64,000 bases of DNA from Luteococcus peritonei (GCF_039526385.1 NZ_BAAAIX010000013.1:186001-250000), one strand, 5' to 3'; shown: positions 23,313 to 32,759, numbered from the stretch's first letter. A program made the numbers and translations. Notes: generated by a model not told the origin, from the sequence alone.

Positions 23313-26039
23313 ATGCAGCACCGCACCTGGTTGTCGACCCTCGCCGTGTCGACCCTTGCCCTGTCCTGTCTGTCGACCGTGCCGGCCCAGGCCCGGCCCA
23401 CCGACGGGCTGGGACGGCTCTCGGACTACATCAAGCTCGCCGAGAACGACACCACCGGCAGCATCGTCACGAACCGCTGGCTGGTCCGCTTCGCCGGAGC
23501 CCCGGTCGTCGAGGGTGGCAGCCAGGCCGCCATCGCCCGGCAGCAGAAGACGCTGATCGCCGCCGCCGGCCGCCACGGCGTGCGGATCAAGGGCCACCGC
23601 AGCTACTCGCGCACCTTCAACGGCATCGCGGTCACCCTGGACACCAAGCAGGTGACCGCCCTGGCCCAGCTGCCCGGCGTCACCGGCGTCTACCCGGTGG
23701 TGGAGGTGGCCCGCCCGGCGGAGAAGGGCAGCCGTCCTGAGGTGAACCACGCCGCGGGGATGACCGGTGCCGCGATCGTGCGCGACGACCTGGGCTACGA
23801 CGGCACCGGCATCAAGGTGGGCGTCATCGACTCCGGCATCGACATCGACCACCCGGACCTGGGCGGCCAGGGCACCGACGGTGCCACCGCCTTCCCCACC
23901 CAGCGGGTGAAGTGGGGCTACGACTTCGTCGGTGACGACTACGACTCCGAGGACCCGAAGGCGGTCGCGGTGCCGGACCCGGTGCCCGACGACTGCGGCG
24001 GCCACGGCAGCCACGTGGCCGGCATCATCGGCGCCGACGGTGATCCCGCCAAGGGCGGCGTCGAAGGCGTCGCGCCCGGCGTCTCCTTCGGGGCCTACCG
24101 GGTCTTCGGCTGCGAGGGATCCACCAGCTCCGAGGTCATCGTGGCCGCCATGGAGCGCGCCCAGGCCGACGGCATGGACGTGGTGAACATGTCGCTGGGC
24201 GCCACCATGATGACCTGGCCGGACTACCCGACGGCCACGGCCGCTGATGCGCTCAGCCGGGCCGGCACCGTCGTGGTCACCTCGGCCGGCAATGCCGGTG
24301 AGGACGGCGCCTTCAGCGGCGGTGCGCCCGGCATCGGCCGGGGTGCCATCTCCGTGGCCAGCGTCGACAACGTGAAGAACACGCTGCGCGCCTTCGAGGT
24401 GCAGGGCACCGGGCAGAAGGTCGGCTACCTGCCCGCCACCGGCTCCCCGCTGCCCACCGCGCAGACCTCCTACCCTCTGGTGGCGCTGGGTGCTCCCGGC
24501 ACGCCCGAGGCGCAGGGGTGCGAGCCCTACACCGAGGCCCAGAAGGCGCTCTTCGCCCAGGGCGCCGCGGCGCTGGTGCAGCGTGGCAGCTGCACCTTCT
24601 ACCAGAAGGCGCTCAACGCCCAGCAGGCCGGGGCCAAAGCCGTCGTGCTCTACAACAACTCCCCGGTCTCGGTGAACCCCACCGTCGAGGGCGACCCGGC
24701 CATCACCATCCCGGTGGTGATGATCAGCCAGGCCGATGGCGTGCAGATCCACAAGGACCTGGCCACCGGCTCCACGATCCGTTTCGTCGACGAGACCGTC
24801 AGCCAGGACAGCCCCACCGCCGGGCAGATCTCCGCCTTCTCCAGCTGGGGTCTGGCCGCCGACCTCAGCCTGAAGCCGGACGTGGCCGCCCCCGGCGGCA
24901 ACATCTGGTCCACCTACCCGCTGGAGTCGGGTCGCTACGCCTCGATGTCGGGCACCTCGATGGCCGCCCCGCACGTGGCCGGGACCGTCGCCCAGCTGCT
25001 GCAGGCCCGCCCGGCCCTCAAGGGCCGCCCCGAAGCGGTGCGTCGTCTGCTGCAGAACACCGCCACCACCGAGCTGCCCTGGGCCTTCGACCCGGACAGC
25101 GGCCTGGACGAGATGGTGATCCGGCAGGGAGCCGGCCTGGTGCAGATCGACCGCGCCATCGCCACCCAGCAGCAGGTCTCGCCCAGCAGGATCAGCCTCG
25201 GCGACGACCAGTCGCGCAGCCACACCACCACCCTCACCTTCCGCAACGAGGGGAAGCGCCCGGTGGTCTACACGCTGGCGAACAAGACCTCGATCGGCAC
25301 CCTGGGCACCAGCGACCCGGAGTTCGACCTGCTCGACGCGCAGGTCTCGATGCCCCAGCGCGTCGTGGTGCCGCCGCGCGGCAGCAAGGACGTGAAGGTC
25401 ACCATCACCGCCCCGGCCGACGCCCCGGCGAACTACATCTACGGCGGCTGGATCGTGGCCTCCACGGCCACCGGCACCGACCTGTCCGTGCCCTACGTCG
25501 GCATGGCCGGCGACTACCAGCGCGTCAGCGTGCTGACCGCACCCGGTTCCGAGGCACCCTGCCTGGGCGAGAAGGTGGGCACCAAGCTGGTCTGCCTGGC
25601 CGAGCAGGAGCACCAGAGCTACTCGATGGCCGAGGGTGAGCAGCCGGTGGTGATCTTCCGGGTGGAGTACCCGGTGGAGCAGCTCAAGGTCAACGTCTAC
25701 AGCGCCCAGGCCGATGGCACCAAGGGCCGGCTGCTGGGCACCGCCTTCCAGATGGAGCACAACGGCCGTGAGGTCGGCGACGTCGGCCTCGCCTGGGACG
25801 GCACCTACATGACCACCGGCAAGAGCCCCTACCTGGCCCGCGCCAGCGCCGGCAGCTACGTCCTGGAGGTCACCGCACTGCGTCCGCTGGGCAAGGCCTC
25901 GGTGGCCGCGGACTGGGAGACCTGGACCAGCCCGGCCTTCCAGGCCACCTTCACGGCCCCCACCAAGGGCGCCGAGCCGGCCCCGGTGGATCCCAATGTG
26001 GTCACCGATCCCGGCAGCATCGAGGCCGCCAACCGCTGA
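23313..26039 (+). CDS. Secreted subtilisin-like serine protease (S8) with PA domain
   Basis: This 908-residue exported protease has a signal peptide (about 1-28, MQHRTWLSTLAVSTLAL, cleaved after QA) and an I9-type propeptide (about 45-130). The S8 domain has Asp173 (VGVIDSGIDIDHPD), His231 (CGGHGSHVAGIIG) and Ser549 (SGTSMAAPHVAG). A PA domain is inserted at about 380-480 (CTFYQKALNAQQAGAKAVVL). A Fn3-like C-terminal region of about 300 residues follows. ATG 23313 follows a GGAGG ribosome binding site. No LPXTG anchor is visible, so it should be released or loosely bound. It probably degrades extracellular proteins. A terminator follows at once. Confidence 0.95.
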   Translation: MQHRTWLSTLAVSTLALSCLSTVPAQARPTDGLGRLSDYIKLAENDTTGSIVTNRWLVRFAGAPVVEGGSQAAIARQQKTLIAAAGRHGVRIKGHRSYSRTFNGIAVTLDTKQVTALAQLPGVTGVYPVVEVARPAEKGSRPEVNHAAGMTGAAIVRDDLGYDGTGIKVGVIDSGIDIDHPDLGGQGTDGATAFPTQRVKWGYDFVGDDYDSEDPKAVAVPDPVPDDCGGHGSHVAGIIGADGDPAKGGVEGVAPGVSFGAYRVFGCEGSTSSEVIVAAMERAQADGMDVVNMSLGATMMTWPDYPTATAADALSRAGTVVVTSAGNAGEDGAFSGGAPGIGRGAISVASVDNVKNTLRAFEVQGTGQKVGYLPATGSPLPTAQTSYPLVALGAPGTPEAQGCEPYTEAQKALFAQGAAALVQRGSCTFYQKALNAQQAGAKAVVLYNNSPVSVNPTVEGDPAITIPVVMISQADGVQIHKDLATGSTIRFVDETVSQDSPTAGQISAFSSWGLAADLSLKPDVAAPGGNIWSTYPLESGRYASMSGTSMAAPHVAGTVAQLLQARPALKGRPEAVRRLLQNTATTELPWAFDPDSGLDEMVIRQGAGLVQIDRAIATQQQVSPSRISLGDDQSRSHTTTLTFRNEGKRPVVYTLANKTSIGTLGTSDPEFDLLDAQVSMPQRVVVPPRGSKDVKVTITAPADAPANYIYGGWIVASTATGTDLSVPYVGMAGDYQRVSVLTAPGSEAPCLGEKVGTKLVCLAEQEHQSYSMAEGEQPVVIFRVEYPVEQLKVNVYSAQADGTKGRLLGTAFQMEHNGREVGDVGLAWDGTYMTTGKSPYLARASAGSYVLEVTALRPLGKASVAADWETWTSPAFQATFTAPTKGAEPAPVDPNVVTDPGSIEAANR

Positions 26040-26061
26040 GCGACAAGGCTGTCCTCCGCCC

Positions 26062-26091
26062 GACGGGCCCCGCCGCACGGCGGGGCCCGTC
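26062..26091 (+). terminator. Hairpin after subtilase
   Basis: A 14-bp stem GACGGGCCCCGCCG and complement with a minimal loop lies 22 bases after the stop. There is no clear T-run. Confidence 0.8.
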
Positions 26092-26179
26092 GCCGTCGCC
26101 GGCAGCGCCACCCCGCCGGGACCGGCCCCCGTCATGTTCGTTAGAGTCAGGGCGAAGGCTTCTGACAGGGAGGGACGGC

Positions 26180-27517
26180 ATGCTGGACTGCGTGGTGGTC
26201 GGTGCGGGACTTGCGGGTCTCGGCGCGGCCACGAGACTGGCCGGAGCAGGACGCGAGGTGCTGGTCCTGGAGGCCCGGGACCGCGTCGGCGGACGGCTCG
26301 AGAACGTCGAGGTGGAGGGCACCGTCCTGGAGATGGGCGGGCAGTGGATCGCCCCCTCACACCAGCGGATGCACCAGCTGGTGACCGACCATGGCCTGGG
26401 CCTGGTGGAGCCCACCGAGGGCGCCATCACCGTCAAGGTGGGCGGCCAGGCGCGTCGCGTCCCCACCCAGAACGAGCTGGACGAGAACCTCAGCCCCTTC
26501 GAGATGAGCGACCTGGGCCAGGGCCTGCTGCGCTTCCGACGGCTGGCCGAGCGCGTCGCCAAGGACGCCGCCTGGGCCGATGCCAACACCAAGTGGCTCC
26601 AGCAGCAGGTGGCCACCTGGGCGGCGACCAACCTGCGCACCCCCGGCGGCCGTGAGTGGTTCGGCCGGATCTTCGACGGTGCCATGGGCCGTGAGGCCGA
26701 GCAGACCACGCTGCTGGAGGGCCTGCAGCGGGTCAACGACGGCGTGGACATGGAGGGCCTGATCGCGGTCAACGGCGGCGTGCACCAGCAGCGTGTCGCC
26801 GGCGGTGTCGTGGCCCTGTGCGACCGGATGGCCGCAGAGCTCGGCGAGCGGGTCCGCCTGGGCGCCGAGGTGCGCCGCATCACCCAGCACCCGGACCACG
26901 TCACCATCACCCTGGCCGACGGGGAGGAACTGGAGGCGGCGCACGCGATCGTGACCCTGCCGCCCCGGCTCGTGGCCGGACTCGACTTCGTCCCCGCCCT
27001 GCCCAGCTGGCGCGGCCAGCTGGCCGAGAAGGTGCCGGCCGGCAATGTCATCAAGGCCGCCCTGGTCTTCGAGAACCCCTGGTGGCGTCGCGCCGGCCTG
27101 TCCGGGCAGCTGGGCTCCGACGAGGGCGCCATGCGCGTGGTCTTCGACAACTCCGGTCCCGACGGCCGGCACGGCGTGCTGATGGGCTTCTTCGAGGGTG
27201 GCGAGGCCTCTGGCATCGGCAAGCGCTCGGAATTCCTGCGTCGTCGCGCCATGGAGCAGACCATCGACGCCGCCTTCGGCACCGACCACCCCGAGGCCAT
27301 CGCCTACGTGGACCGGGACTGGAGCGCAGAGAAGTTCACCGGCGGCTGCCACGGTGCCCACTTCGCCCCCGGCGTGTGGACCACCTCCGGCCCCGCGCTG
27401 GCCGCCCCGGAGGGGCGCGTGCACTTCGCGGGGGCCGAGTACTCCAGCCGCTTCAACGGCTACATGGAGGGCGCCATCCTGTCCGGCGAGCAGGTGGCCG
27501 ACCAGCTGATCGGCTGA
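26180..27517 (+). CDS. Flavin monoamine oxidase family protein
   Basis: This 445-residue FAD-dependent amine oxidase has a dinucleotide-binding motif VVGAGLAGLGAATRLAGAG with LVLEARDRVGGR, and a GG doublet at MGGQWIAPSH. The C-terminal FAD signature is VHFAGAEYSSRFNGYMEGAI. It resembles bacterial putrescine/tyramine oxidases, which convert primary amines to aldehydes with release of ammonia and hydrogen peroxide. There is no signal peptide, so it is cytosolic. A TAGAGT -10-like hexamer lies at 26142. The amine substrate is not known. Confidence 0.9.
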   Translation: MLDCVVVGAGLAGLGAATRLAGAGREVLVLEARDRVGGRLENVEVEGTVLEMGGQWIAPSHQRMHQLVTDHGLGLVEPTEGAITVKVGGQARRVPTQNELDENLSPFEMSDLGQGLLRFRRLAERVAKDAAWADANTKWLQQQVATWAATNLRTPGGREWFGRIFDGAMGREAEQTTLLEGLQRVNDGVDMEGLIAVNGGVHQQRVAGGVVALCDRMAAELGERVRLGAEVRRITQHPDHVTITLADGEELEAAHAIVTLPPRLVAGLDFVPALPSWRGQLAEKVPAGNVIKAALVFENPWWRRAGLSGQLGSDEGAMRVVFDNSGPDGRHGVLMGFFEGGEASGIGKRSEFLRRRAMEQTIDAAFGTDHPEAIAYVDRDWSAEKFTGGCHGAHFAPGVWTTSGPALAAPEGRVHFAGAEYSSRFNGYMEGAILSGEQVADQLIG

Positions 27518-27568
27518 GCCCGCCCGGAGCCGCGCGCTCCGGTTGTCTGGCCTCCCGCCCCGGCGACC

Positions 27569-28192
27569 TCAGGTCGTCGGGGCGGAGTCCTGTCCGGCCA
27601 GGCCGGGCGCCAGGCTGTCCAGCACCTGTTCCAGCAGCGGCACCACGTCGTCGGGGCCGGTCGCCTGCTGGGAGGCCACCCGGACGGCGTCCAGCGCCAC
27701 CAGGGCCATCATCCCCGGCCGCCAGGCGGGGGAGTCCTCACCGATGCTGGTGGCCCGGTCCGCGACGGCGGCAGTCACGGCGGCCTCGAAGGAGCGCTGC
27801 CCGCCCAACAGGATGGGCACCACCTGGGGCTGTTGGTCCATCAGTCGGCGCCGGGCCTGCCAGAGGTCGCGGTCGTCCAGCGAGAGCTGGGCCAGTCGCA
27901 CCGCCAGCCAGCGCACCGTGGTCCACAGCGGCTCGTCCTGCGGTCGCGCGGACAGGGCGGCGTCGACGCGGTCCCCGACCCGTTCGGCCAGCCCGGTCAG
28001 CGCGGCCTCCTTGGTCTGGAAGTAGTTGAAGAAGGTGCGCGGCGAGACGCCGGCCCGACGGGCGATGTCCTCGGCGGTGACCCCACCCAGCCCGTGCTCC
28101 AGCACCAGCTCGATCGCGGCGCGGTTCAGGGCGCGGCGTGTCTCGCGCTTCTTGCGCTCCCGCAGCCCCTCCGCGTCGTCTGTGAACTCCAT
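27569..28192 (-). CDS. TetR-family transcriptional regulator
   Basis: This 207-residue protein has an N-terminal TetR helix-turn-helix (VTAEDIARRAGVSPRTFFNYF, then TKEAALTGL) and a helical C-terminal ligand domain. ATG 28192 begins just before the domain. The longer frame upstream has no homology. The gene is divergent from a DHA2 efflux pump, and the 15-bp palindrome between them (28202-28216) is its likely operator. It should repress the pump, and perhaps itself, until a toxic compound binds. Confidence 0.9.
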   Translation of the reverse strand: MEFTDDAEGLRERKKRETRRALNRAAIELVLEHGLGGVTAEDIARRAGVSPRTFFNYFQTKEAALTGLAERVGDRVDAALSARPQDEPLWTTVRWLAVRLAQLSLDDRDLWQARRRLMDQQPQVVPILLGGQRSFEAAVTAAVADRATSIGEDSPAWRPGMMALVALDAVRVASQQATGPDDVVPLLEQVLDSLAPGLAGQDSAPTT

Positions 28193-28201
28193 GAGCACAT
28201 T

Positions 28202-28216
28202 TTGCAGTATCTGCAA
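28202..28216. promoter_or_regulatory. TetR operator palindrome
   Basis: TTGCAGTATCTGCAA has perfect six-base arms around TAT. It lies 10 bases upstream of the tetR start and 119 bases before the efflux gene start. Confidence 0.7.
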
Positions 28217-28334
28217 CAAATCTGCACACTGGTCAGGTCGCCAGCACAGCGTGCAGGCCCCCGCCCCCTCCGCCCACCCACCCGTCCTTCGGGTCGGTGC
28301 GGCTCCATGTCTCGACCCCCTCGCAGGAGAGCAC

Positions 28335-30425
28335 TTGAGCACCACCACGTCCGCGGCCGAGCCGCAGGCCTTCGAAGGCCTCAGCCGGGAGAACCGCAAC
28401 ATCTTCATCGGCCTGATGCTGGGCATGTTCGTCGCCTCGATCAGCCAGACCATCGTCGGCCCGGCGATGCCGCGCATCGTCGCCCAGCTGGGCGGCATGG
28501 ACCACTACTCCTGGGTGGCCACCGCCACGATGCTGGTCAGCGCCATCACCGTCCCGATCGTCGGCAAGCTGTCCGACCTGTACGGCCGCCGCTCCTTCTA
28601 CCTGGGCGGCCTGGTGGTCTTCATGATCGGCACCTGCCTGGCCGGGATGAGCCAGAGCTTCGGCTTCCTGATCTTCGCCCGCGCCATCCAGGGCCTGGGC
28701 ACCGGCACCCTGATGCCGCTGAGCCAGACCATCATCGGCGACATCATCCCGCCCCGCCAGCGCGGCAAGTACCAGGGCCTGATGGGTGCCGTCTTCGGCA
28801 TGAGCTCGGTGGCCGGTCCGCTGGCCGGTGGCTGGATCACCGACCACTTCGGCTGGCGCTGGCTCTTCTTCGCCTCGCTGCCGGTGGGCATCCTGGCCTT
28901 CGGCGCCATCTTCCGCTTCCTGCGCATCCCCTTCGAGCGCACCGAGGTGACCATCGACGTGGCCGGCATGGTCACCCTCACCCTGGCCCTGGTCTGCCTG
29001 CTGCTGCCCACCTCCATGGGCGGCACCACCTGGGCCTGGAGCAGCCCGCAGGTGATCGGGCTCTACGTGCTCGGCGCCCTGCTCACCGTGGCCTTCGTGC
29101 TGATCGAGCGCCGTGCCGCCGAGCCGGTGCTGCCGCTGCGCCTGTTCCGCAGCTCCATCTTCACGCTGAGCAACATCGCCGGCTTCTTCATCTCGATGAT
29201 GATGTTCGGCGCCATCATCTACATCCCGGTCTTCGCGCAGGGCGTGCTGGGCGTCTCGGCCACCAACTCCGGCCTGATCCTGATGCCGATGAACCTGGCG
29301 CTGATCGGTCTGGGCATCGTGGGTGGCCTGCTGGTCACCCGTACCGGCCGCTACAAGGAGCTGATGCTGGCGGGCGTGGCCCTGATGGGGGTCGGGTTCT
29401 GGCTGCTCACCCGTCTGGGTGTCGGCTCCAGCCAGGGCTCGCTGACGCTGGCCATGACCGTCTTCGGCATCGGCCTGGGCCTGTGCATGCAGCAGTACAC
29501 CCTGGTGGTGCAGAACAATGCCTCGCGCCGTGACCTGGGCGTGGCCACCGCGTCGACCCAGTTCTTCCGTAATGTGGGCAACACCATCGGCGTGGCCGTC
29601 TTCGGCACCATCATGACCACCGAGCTGAAGAACGCCATCCCGCGCCACATGCCGCCCGAGGTGCTGGCCAAGATGCCGGCCGGTCAGACCTTCTCCACCG
29701 GCAGCGTGCTCGATCCGTCCGCGCTGGCCAAGCTGCCCCCGGTGGTGGCCGAGGCCATCCGCGCCGGTCTGTCCGACTCGCTGCACCGGGTCTTCCTGAT
29801 CGGCCTGCCGCTGAGCGCGCTGGTCTTCCTGGTGACGCTGTTCATCAAGGCCGTGCCGCTGCGCGACACCGTGCACAATGCCGAGGAGGCCGGCACCGAG
29901 TACCTGGACTCGATGGGGCAGTCCAGCTCCAGCCAGGCGATGGCGCTGGGCCGGCTGGCCGGGCGCACCCGCACCGGCGAGCGGCTGCTGGGCATGCAGT
30001 ACGAGCTGCTGGCCCAGCAGGGCAGCCGCGATGACCGCCCGCTGCTGCGCGAGGCCATCACCGACCTGGGCAACGGCAACTACCACGACGGTCTGTGGCT
30101 GCTCTCCCAGACCGGCCGGATGCTGACCAGCGAGGACGGTGCCGAGGTGGCCAAGCTGGAGACCTACGGTGCCGAGGTGGCCCACCGGGCCAGTCGCAAG
30201 GGCGGCGTGCTGGGTGAGGACCTGCGCCGCCAGCTGGTGGTGCGCTCCACCCAGCTCGACTCCGACCAGGTGCTCGGCACCGTCGAGCCCACCATCGCCG
30301 AGCGCTTCGAGGCCGTCGACATCGACAAGCTGCGCCAGGCCAGCCATGACCTGGTCAACGCGATGCTGCTCGACCTGAACGACTCGCCCACCCAGGGCGC
30401 GCCGCGCCGCGCCAAGCTCGACTGA
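28335..30425 (+). CDS. MFS efflux transporter, DHA2 (EmrB/QacA) family, with long C-terminal tail
   Basis: This 696-residue, 14-helix drug:proton antiporter has motif A GKLSDLYGRRSFYLGG and the DHA2 sequences GLGTGTLMPLSQTI and GPLAGGWITDHFGWRWLFF. The membrane part ends at about residue 510. It is followed by a hydrophilic tail of about 180 residues (EYLDSMGQSSSSQAMALGRL and further alternating helices) that is not part of the usual family length of about 500. The start is TTG 28335, six bases after AGGAG. It is controlled by the divergent TetR. The exported compound is unknown. Confidence 0.9.
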   Translation: MSTTTSAAEPQAFEGLSRENRNIFIGLMLGMFVASISQTIVGPAMPRIVAQLGGMDHYSWVATATMLVSAITVPIVGKLSDLYGRRSFYLGGLVVFMIGTCLAGMSQSFGFLIFARAIQGLGTGTLMPLSQTIIGDIIPPRQRGKYQGLMGAVFGMSSVAGPLAGGWITDHFGWRWLFFASLPVGILAFGAIFRFLRIPFERTEVTIDVAGMVTLTLALVCLLLPTSMGGTTWAWSSPQVIGLYVLGALLTVAFVLIERRAAEPVLPLRLFRSSIFTLSNIAGFFISMMMFGAIIYIPVFAQGVLGVSATNSGLILMPMNLALIGLGIVGGLLVTRTGRYKELMLAGVALMGVGFWLLTRLGVGSSQGSLTLAMTVFGIGLGLCMQQYTLVVQNNASRRDLGVATASTQFFRNVGNTIGVAVFGTIMTTELKNAIPRHMPPEVLAKMPAGQTFSTGSVLDPSALAKLPPVVAEAIRAGLSDSLHRVFLIGLPLSALVFLVTLFIKAVPLRDTVHNAEEAGTEYLDSMGQSSSSQAMALGRLAGRTRTGERLLGMQYELLAQQGSRDDRPLLREAITDLGNGNYHDGLWLLSQTGRMLTSEDGAEVAKLETYGAEVAHRASRKGGVLGEDLRRQLVVRSTQLDSDQVLGTVEPTIAERFEAVDIDKLRQASHDLVNAMLLDLNDSPTQGAPRRAKLD

Positions 30426-30440
30426 GGCAGCCAGCACCGG

Positions 30441-30480
30441 ACCCCGGTCGTCGACGTGATGTCGGCGGCCGGGGTTCTTT
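30441..30480 (+). terminator. Rho-independent terminator of the efflux gene
   Basis: The arms ACCCCGG (30441-30447) and CCGGGGT (30469-30475) enclose a partly paired loop and are followed by TCTTT. Confidence 0.75.
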
Positions 30481-30640
30481 GTCGGTCCGGGCGTCGCCGC
30501 CGGCCCCGGGCTGGCAGCTGTGCTTCTCGGTGTGGCTTCTCGTACCTCGAAGCCATCCCTCGAACACTTCGACGCTGCCTCGCCCGAGCCGGACGGCTAC
30601 GCCCTGCTCTGCGGTGGGCGCAAAGGGTGGCCACGGCCAG

Positions 30641-30842
30641 TCGCGCTGGTCAGCTCGCGCCTCTTCCTCCCACCTCGCGCCTGTTCCTCCCACCTCGCGC
30701 CTCTTCATCCCACGTTGCGCCCCACGAGCAACGTTGCGCTCCGCATTACGCGCGCAACGTCGCTCACGAGGCGCGACGTGGACCCCCGGGGCGCGACGTG
30801 GACCCCCGGGGCGCGACGTGGACCCCCGGGGCGCGACGTGAA
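30641..30842. repeat. Phased 20-bp repeat array in two opposing orientations
   Basis: The left arm has three exact 20-bp steps of CTCTTCCTCCCACCTCGCGC (30661-30720, last one diverged) and then ACGTTGCGC boxes at 30712 and 30731. The right arm has GCGCAACGT at 30752 and three-and-a-half copies of GCGCGACGTGGACCCCCGGG (30771-30840). GCGC(A/G)ACGT boxes thus point toward each other and recur every 19-20 bases. The array fills the gap between convergent genes and has no spacers, so it is not a CRISPR. It may be a protein-binding array or simply expanded DNA. Confidence 0.8.
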
Positions 30843-30852
30843 CGGCCAGCGG

Positions 30853-31191
30853 CTAGACGGCTGCCTCGCCGCGCTCCCCGGTCCGGATCCGGACCGTCTC
30901 CTCGACCGGCGAGACCCACACCTTCCCGTCGCCGACGCTGCCGGTGCGGGCCGCGTCGCAGATCACCGTGACGACGGCCCAGGCCTCGTCGCCGGGGGTC
31001 AGGATCTCGAGCTTCACCTTGTCGGTGAAGTCGATGGTGACGGCGTCGCCGCGGTAGACCTCGGTGTGGCCGCGCTGGCGGGCGTAGCCGGAGACCTCGG
31101 TGAGGGTCATGCCGTTGATGCCGTGCTGGTGCAGGGCGATCTGCACCTGATCGACGGCGTCCGGTTGCAGGATGGCGGTCACGAGCTTCAT
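30853..31191 (-). CDS. glnK: Nitrogen regulatory protein PII
   Basis: This 112-residue PII protein binds ATP/ADP and 2-oxoglutarate and closes the AmtB channel with its T-loop. It has the family motifs MKLVTAILQP, GHTEVYRG and VWVSPVEETVRIRTGERGEAA. The position of the modified T-loop tyrosine (Tyr51 in GlnK/GlnB, normally EYxV) is Val51 here (RGDAVTIDF), while Tyr46 is kept, so uridylylation or adenylylation at Tyr51 is not possible. The gene overlaps amtB by four bases. Confidence 0.93.
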   Translation of the reverse strand: MKLVTAILQPDAVDQVQIALHQHGINGMTLTEVSGYARQRGHTEVYRGDAVTIDFTDKVKLEILTPGDEAWAVVTVICDAARTGSVGDGKVWVSPVEETVRIRTGERGEAAV

Positions 31192-32546
31192 GCCCTGGCC
31201 TCGCTCTTCTCGTCGGAGGGGAGGTCCTCGGCCGCGGCGGCCGGAACCACGATGGACCTGGAATAGGTGGAGTACTGCACCCGGCTGAAGTCGTAGCCGT
31301 TCTCGGCGTGCTCGCCCAGGTCGATGCCGTTGCGCTCGGTGGCGTCGTCGATCCGTAGGCCGAGGGTGGCGTCCACCGCCCGGGCGATCAGCCAGGTGAC
31401 GGCGAAGCCGTAGACCAGCACCACCGCGGCGCCCAGTGCCTGGCGAGCCAGCTGGTCCGGCCCGCCGCCGTAGAACAGACCCGCGGCGCCACCGGCGAGC
31501 GAGCCCTTGGCGAACAGCCCGGCCGCGAGGGTGCCGATCAGGCCGCCCACCAGGTGCACGCCCACCACGTCGAGCGCGTCGTCGAAGCCGAAGCGGTACT
31601 TCAGCCCGATGGCCAGGGCGCAGCCCACGCCCGCCAGGACGCCGATGGCGATCGAGCCCAACGGGGTCACCACGGCGCAGGCCGGGGTGATGCCCACCAG
31701 GCCGGCCACGATCCCCGAGGCAGCGCCCAGGCTGGTGGCATGCCCGTCGCGCAGCCGTTCCGTGGCCAGCCAGGCCAGCATGGCCGCAGAGGCGGCGGCC
31801 AGCGTGTTCACCCAGACCATGCCGGCCAGCTCGCCGGCCGACAGCGCGGAGCCGGCATTGAAACCGAACCAGCCGAACCAGAGCAGCCCGGCGCCCAGCA
31901 TGACCAGGGTGAGATTGTGCGGGCGCATCGGGATGGCGCGGAAGCCCACCCGTGGGCCCAGCGCCAAGGCCAGCGCGAGTGCCGCGATGCCGGCATTGAT
32001 GTGGATCGCCGTGCCACCGGCGAAGTCGAAGGCCTTGATGTCATTGGCGATGAAGCCGCCTCGCTCGGCCGCGAAGCCGTCGAAGGCGAAGACCCAGTGA
32101 GCCGCCGGGAAGTAGCAGAGGGTGGCCCAGGCCACGCTGAAGGCCACCCAGGCGGAGAACTTCATCCGGTCGGCCACCGCGCCGCTGATCAGCGCGACGG
32201 CGATCACGGCGAAGGCGGCCTGGAAGCCGACGAAGGCGAACATCGGCACCTGGTGCCCCTCGGGGCCCACCGACGCGGCGAAGACCCCGCGCATGCCGGC
32301 GAACTGCCAGGGATTGCCGATGATGCCGTGCCAGGAATTGCCGAAGGCCACCGAGTAGCCGAAGCAGACCCACAGCACGCCGACGATCCCCATGCTCACC
32401 ACGGACATCATCATCATGTTGAGCACGCCCTTGGAGCGCACCATCCCGCCGTAGAAGAAGGCCAGCGCCGGTGTCATCAGCAGCACCAGGGCGGCGCTGA
32501 CGAGCAACCAGGCGGTGTCGCCCGCATTGATCTCGAGAACTGTCAT
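31188..32546 (-). CDS. amtB: Ammonium transporter
   Basis: This 452-residue, 11-12-helix Amt/Mep/Rh channel conducts ammonium across the membrane. Motifs: LAFFYGGMVRSKGVLNMMM, DFAGGTAIHINAGIAALAL (pore His) and FGFDDALDVVGVHLVGGLIG (second pore His). There is no cleavable signal peptide. It is the first gene of the amtB-glnK operon, whose product GlnK gates it. Confidence 0.96.
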   Translation of the reverse strand: MTVLEINAGDTAWLLVSAALVLLMTPALAFFYGGMVRSKGVLNMMMMSVVSMGIVGVLWVCFGYSVAFGNSWHGIIGNPWQFAGMRGVFAASVGPEGHQVPMFAFVGFQAAFAVIAVALISGAVADRMKFSAWVAFSVAWATLCYFPAAHWVFAFDGFAAERGGFIANDIKAFDFAGGTAIHINAGIAALALALALGPRVGFRAIPMRPHNLTLVMLGAGLLWFGWFGFNAGSALSAGELAGMVWVNTLAAASAAMLAWLATERLRDGHATSLGAASGIVAGLVGITPACAVVTPLGSIAIGVLAGVGCALAIGLKYRFGFDDALDVVGVHLVGGLIGTLAAGLFAKGSLAGGAAGLFYGGGPDQLARQALGAAVVLVYGFAVTWLIARAVDATLGLRIDDATERNGIDLGEHAENGYDFSRVQYSTYSRSIVVPAAAAEDLPSDEKSEARA

Positions 32547-32759
32547 GCGCCCAGATTCCTCGGCGCAGGTTTCGGCGACGGTTCGTCCGTGTTACAGCCG
32601 CATCACCGATCCAGGGCCAGTGTTTCGGTCGTGTTTCGTCCGTCGGCGGGGCCCGGTCGCCGCCCCGCTTCCTCGGCGATGCATGGCGAGAGCCCCGCGG
32701 GACGCAATACTTGTGCCCCTGACGGGCCCTGCGGGGGCAGGGCCGGAACGGGGAGGCCC

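Noticed and set aside
23145..26360. 1071-residue open frame antisense to the subtilase gene
   Set aside because: It is a high-GC shadow frame rich in Gly, Ala, His and Arg, with no homology or ribosome binding site. The plus-strand subtilase has a full set of motifs.
30641..30842. Possible CRISPR array
   Set aside because: The units are directly adjacent with no unique spacers, and no cas genes are in the window.
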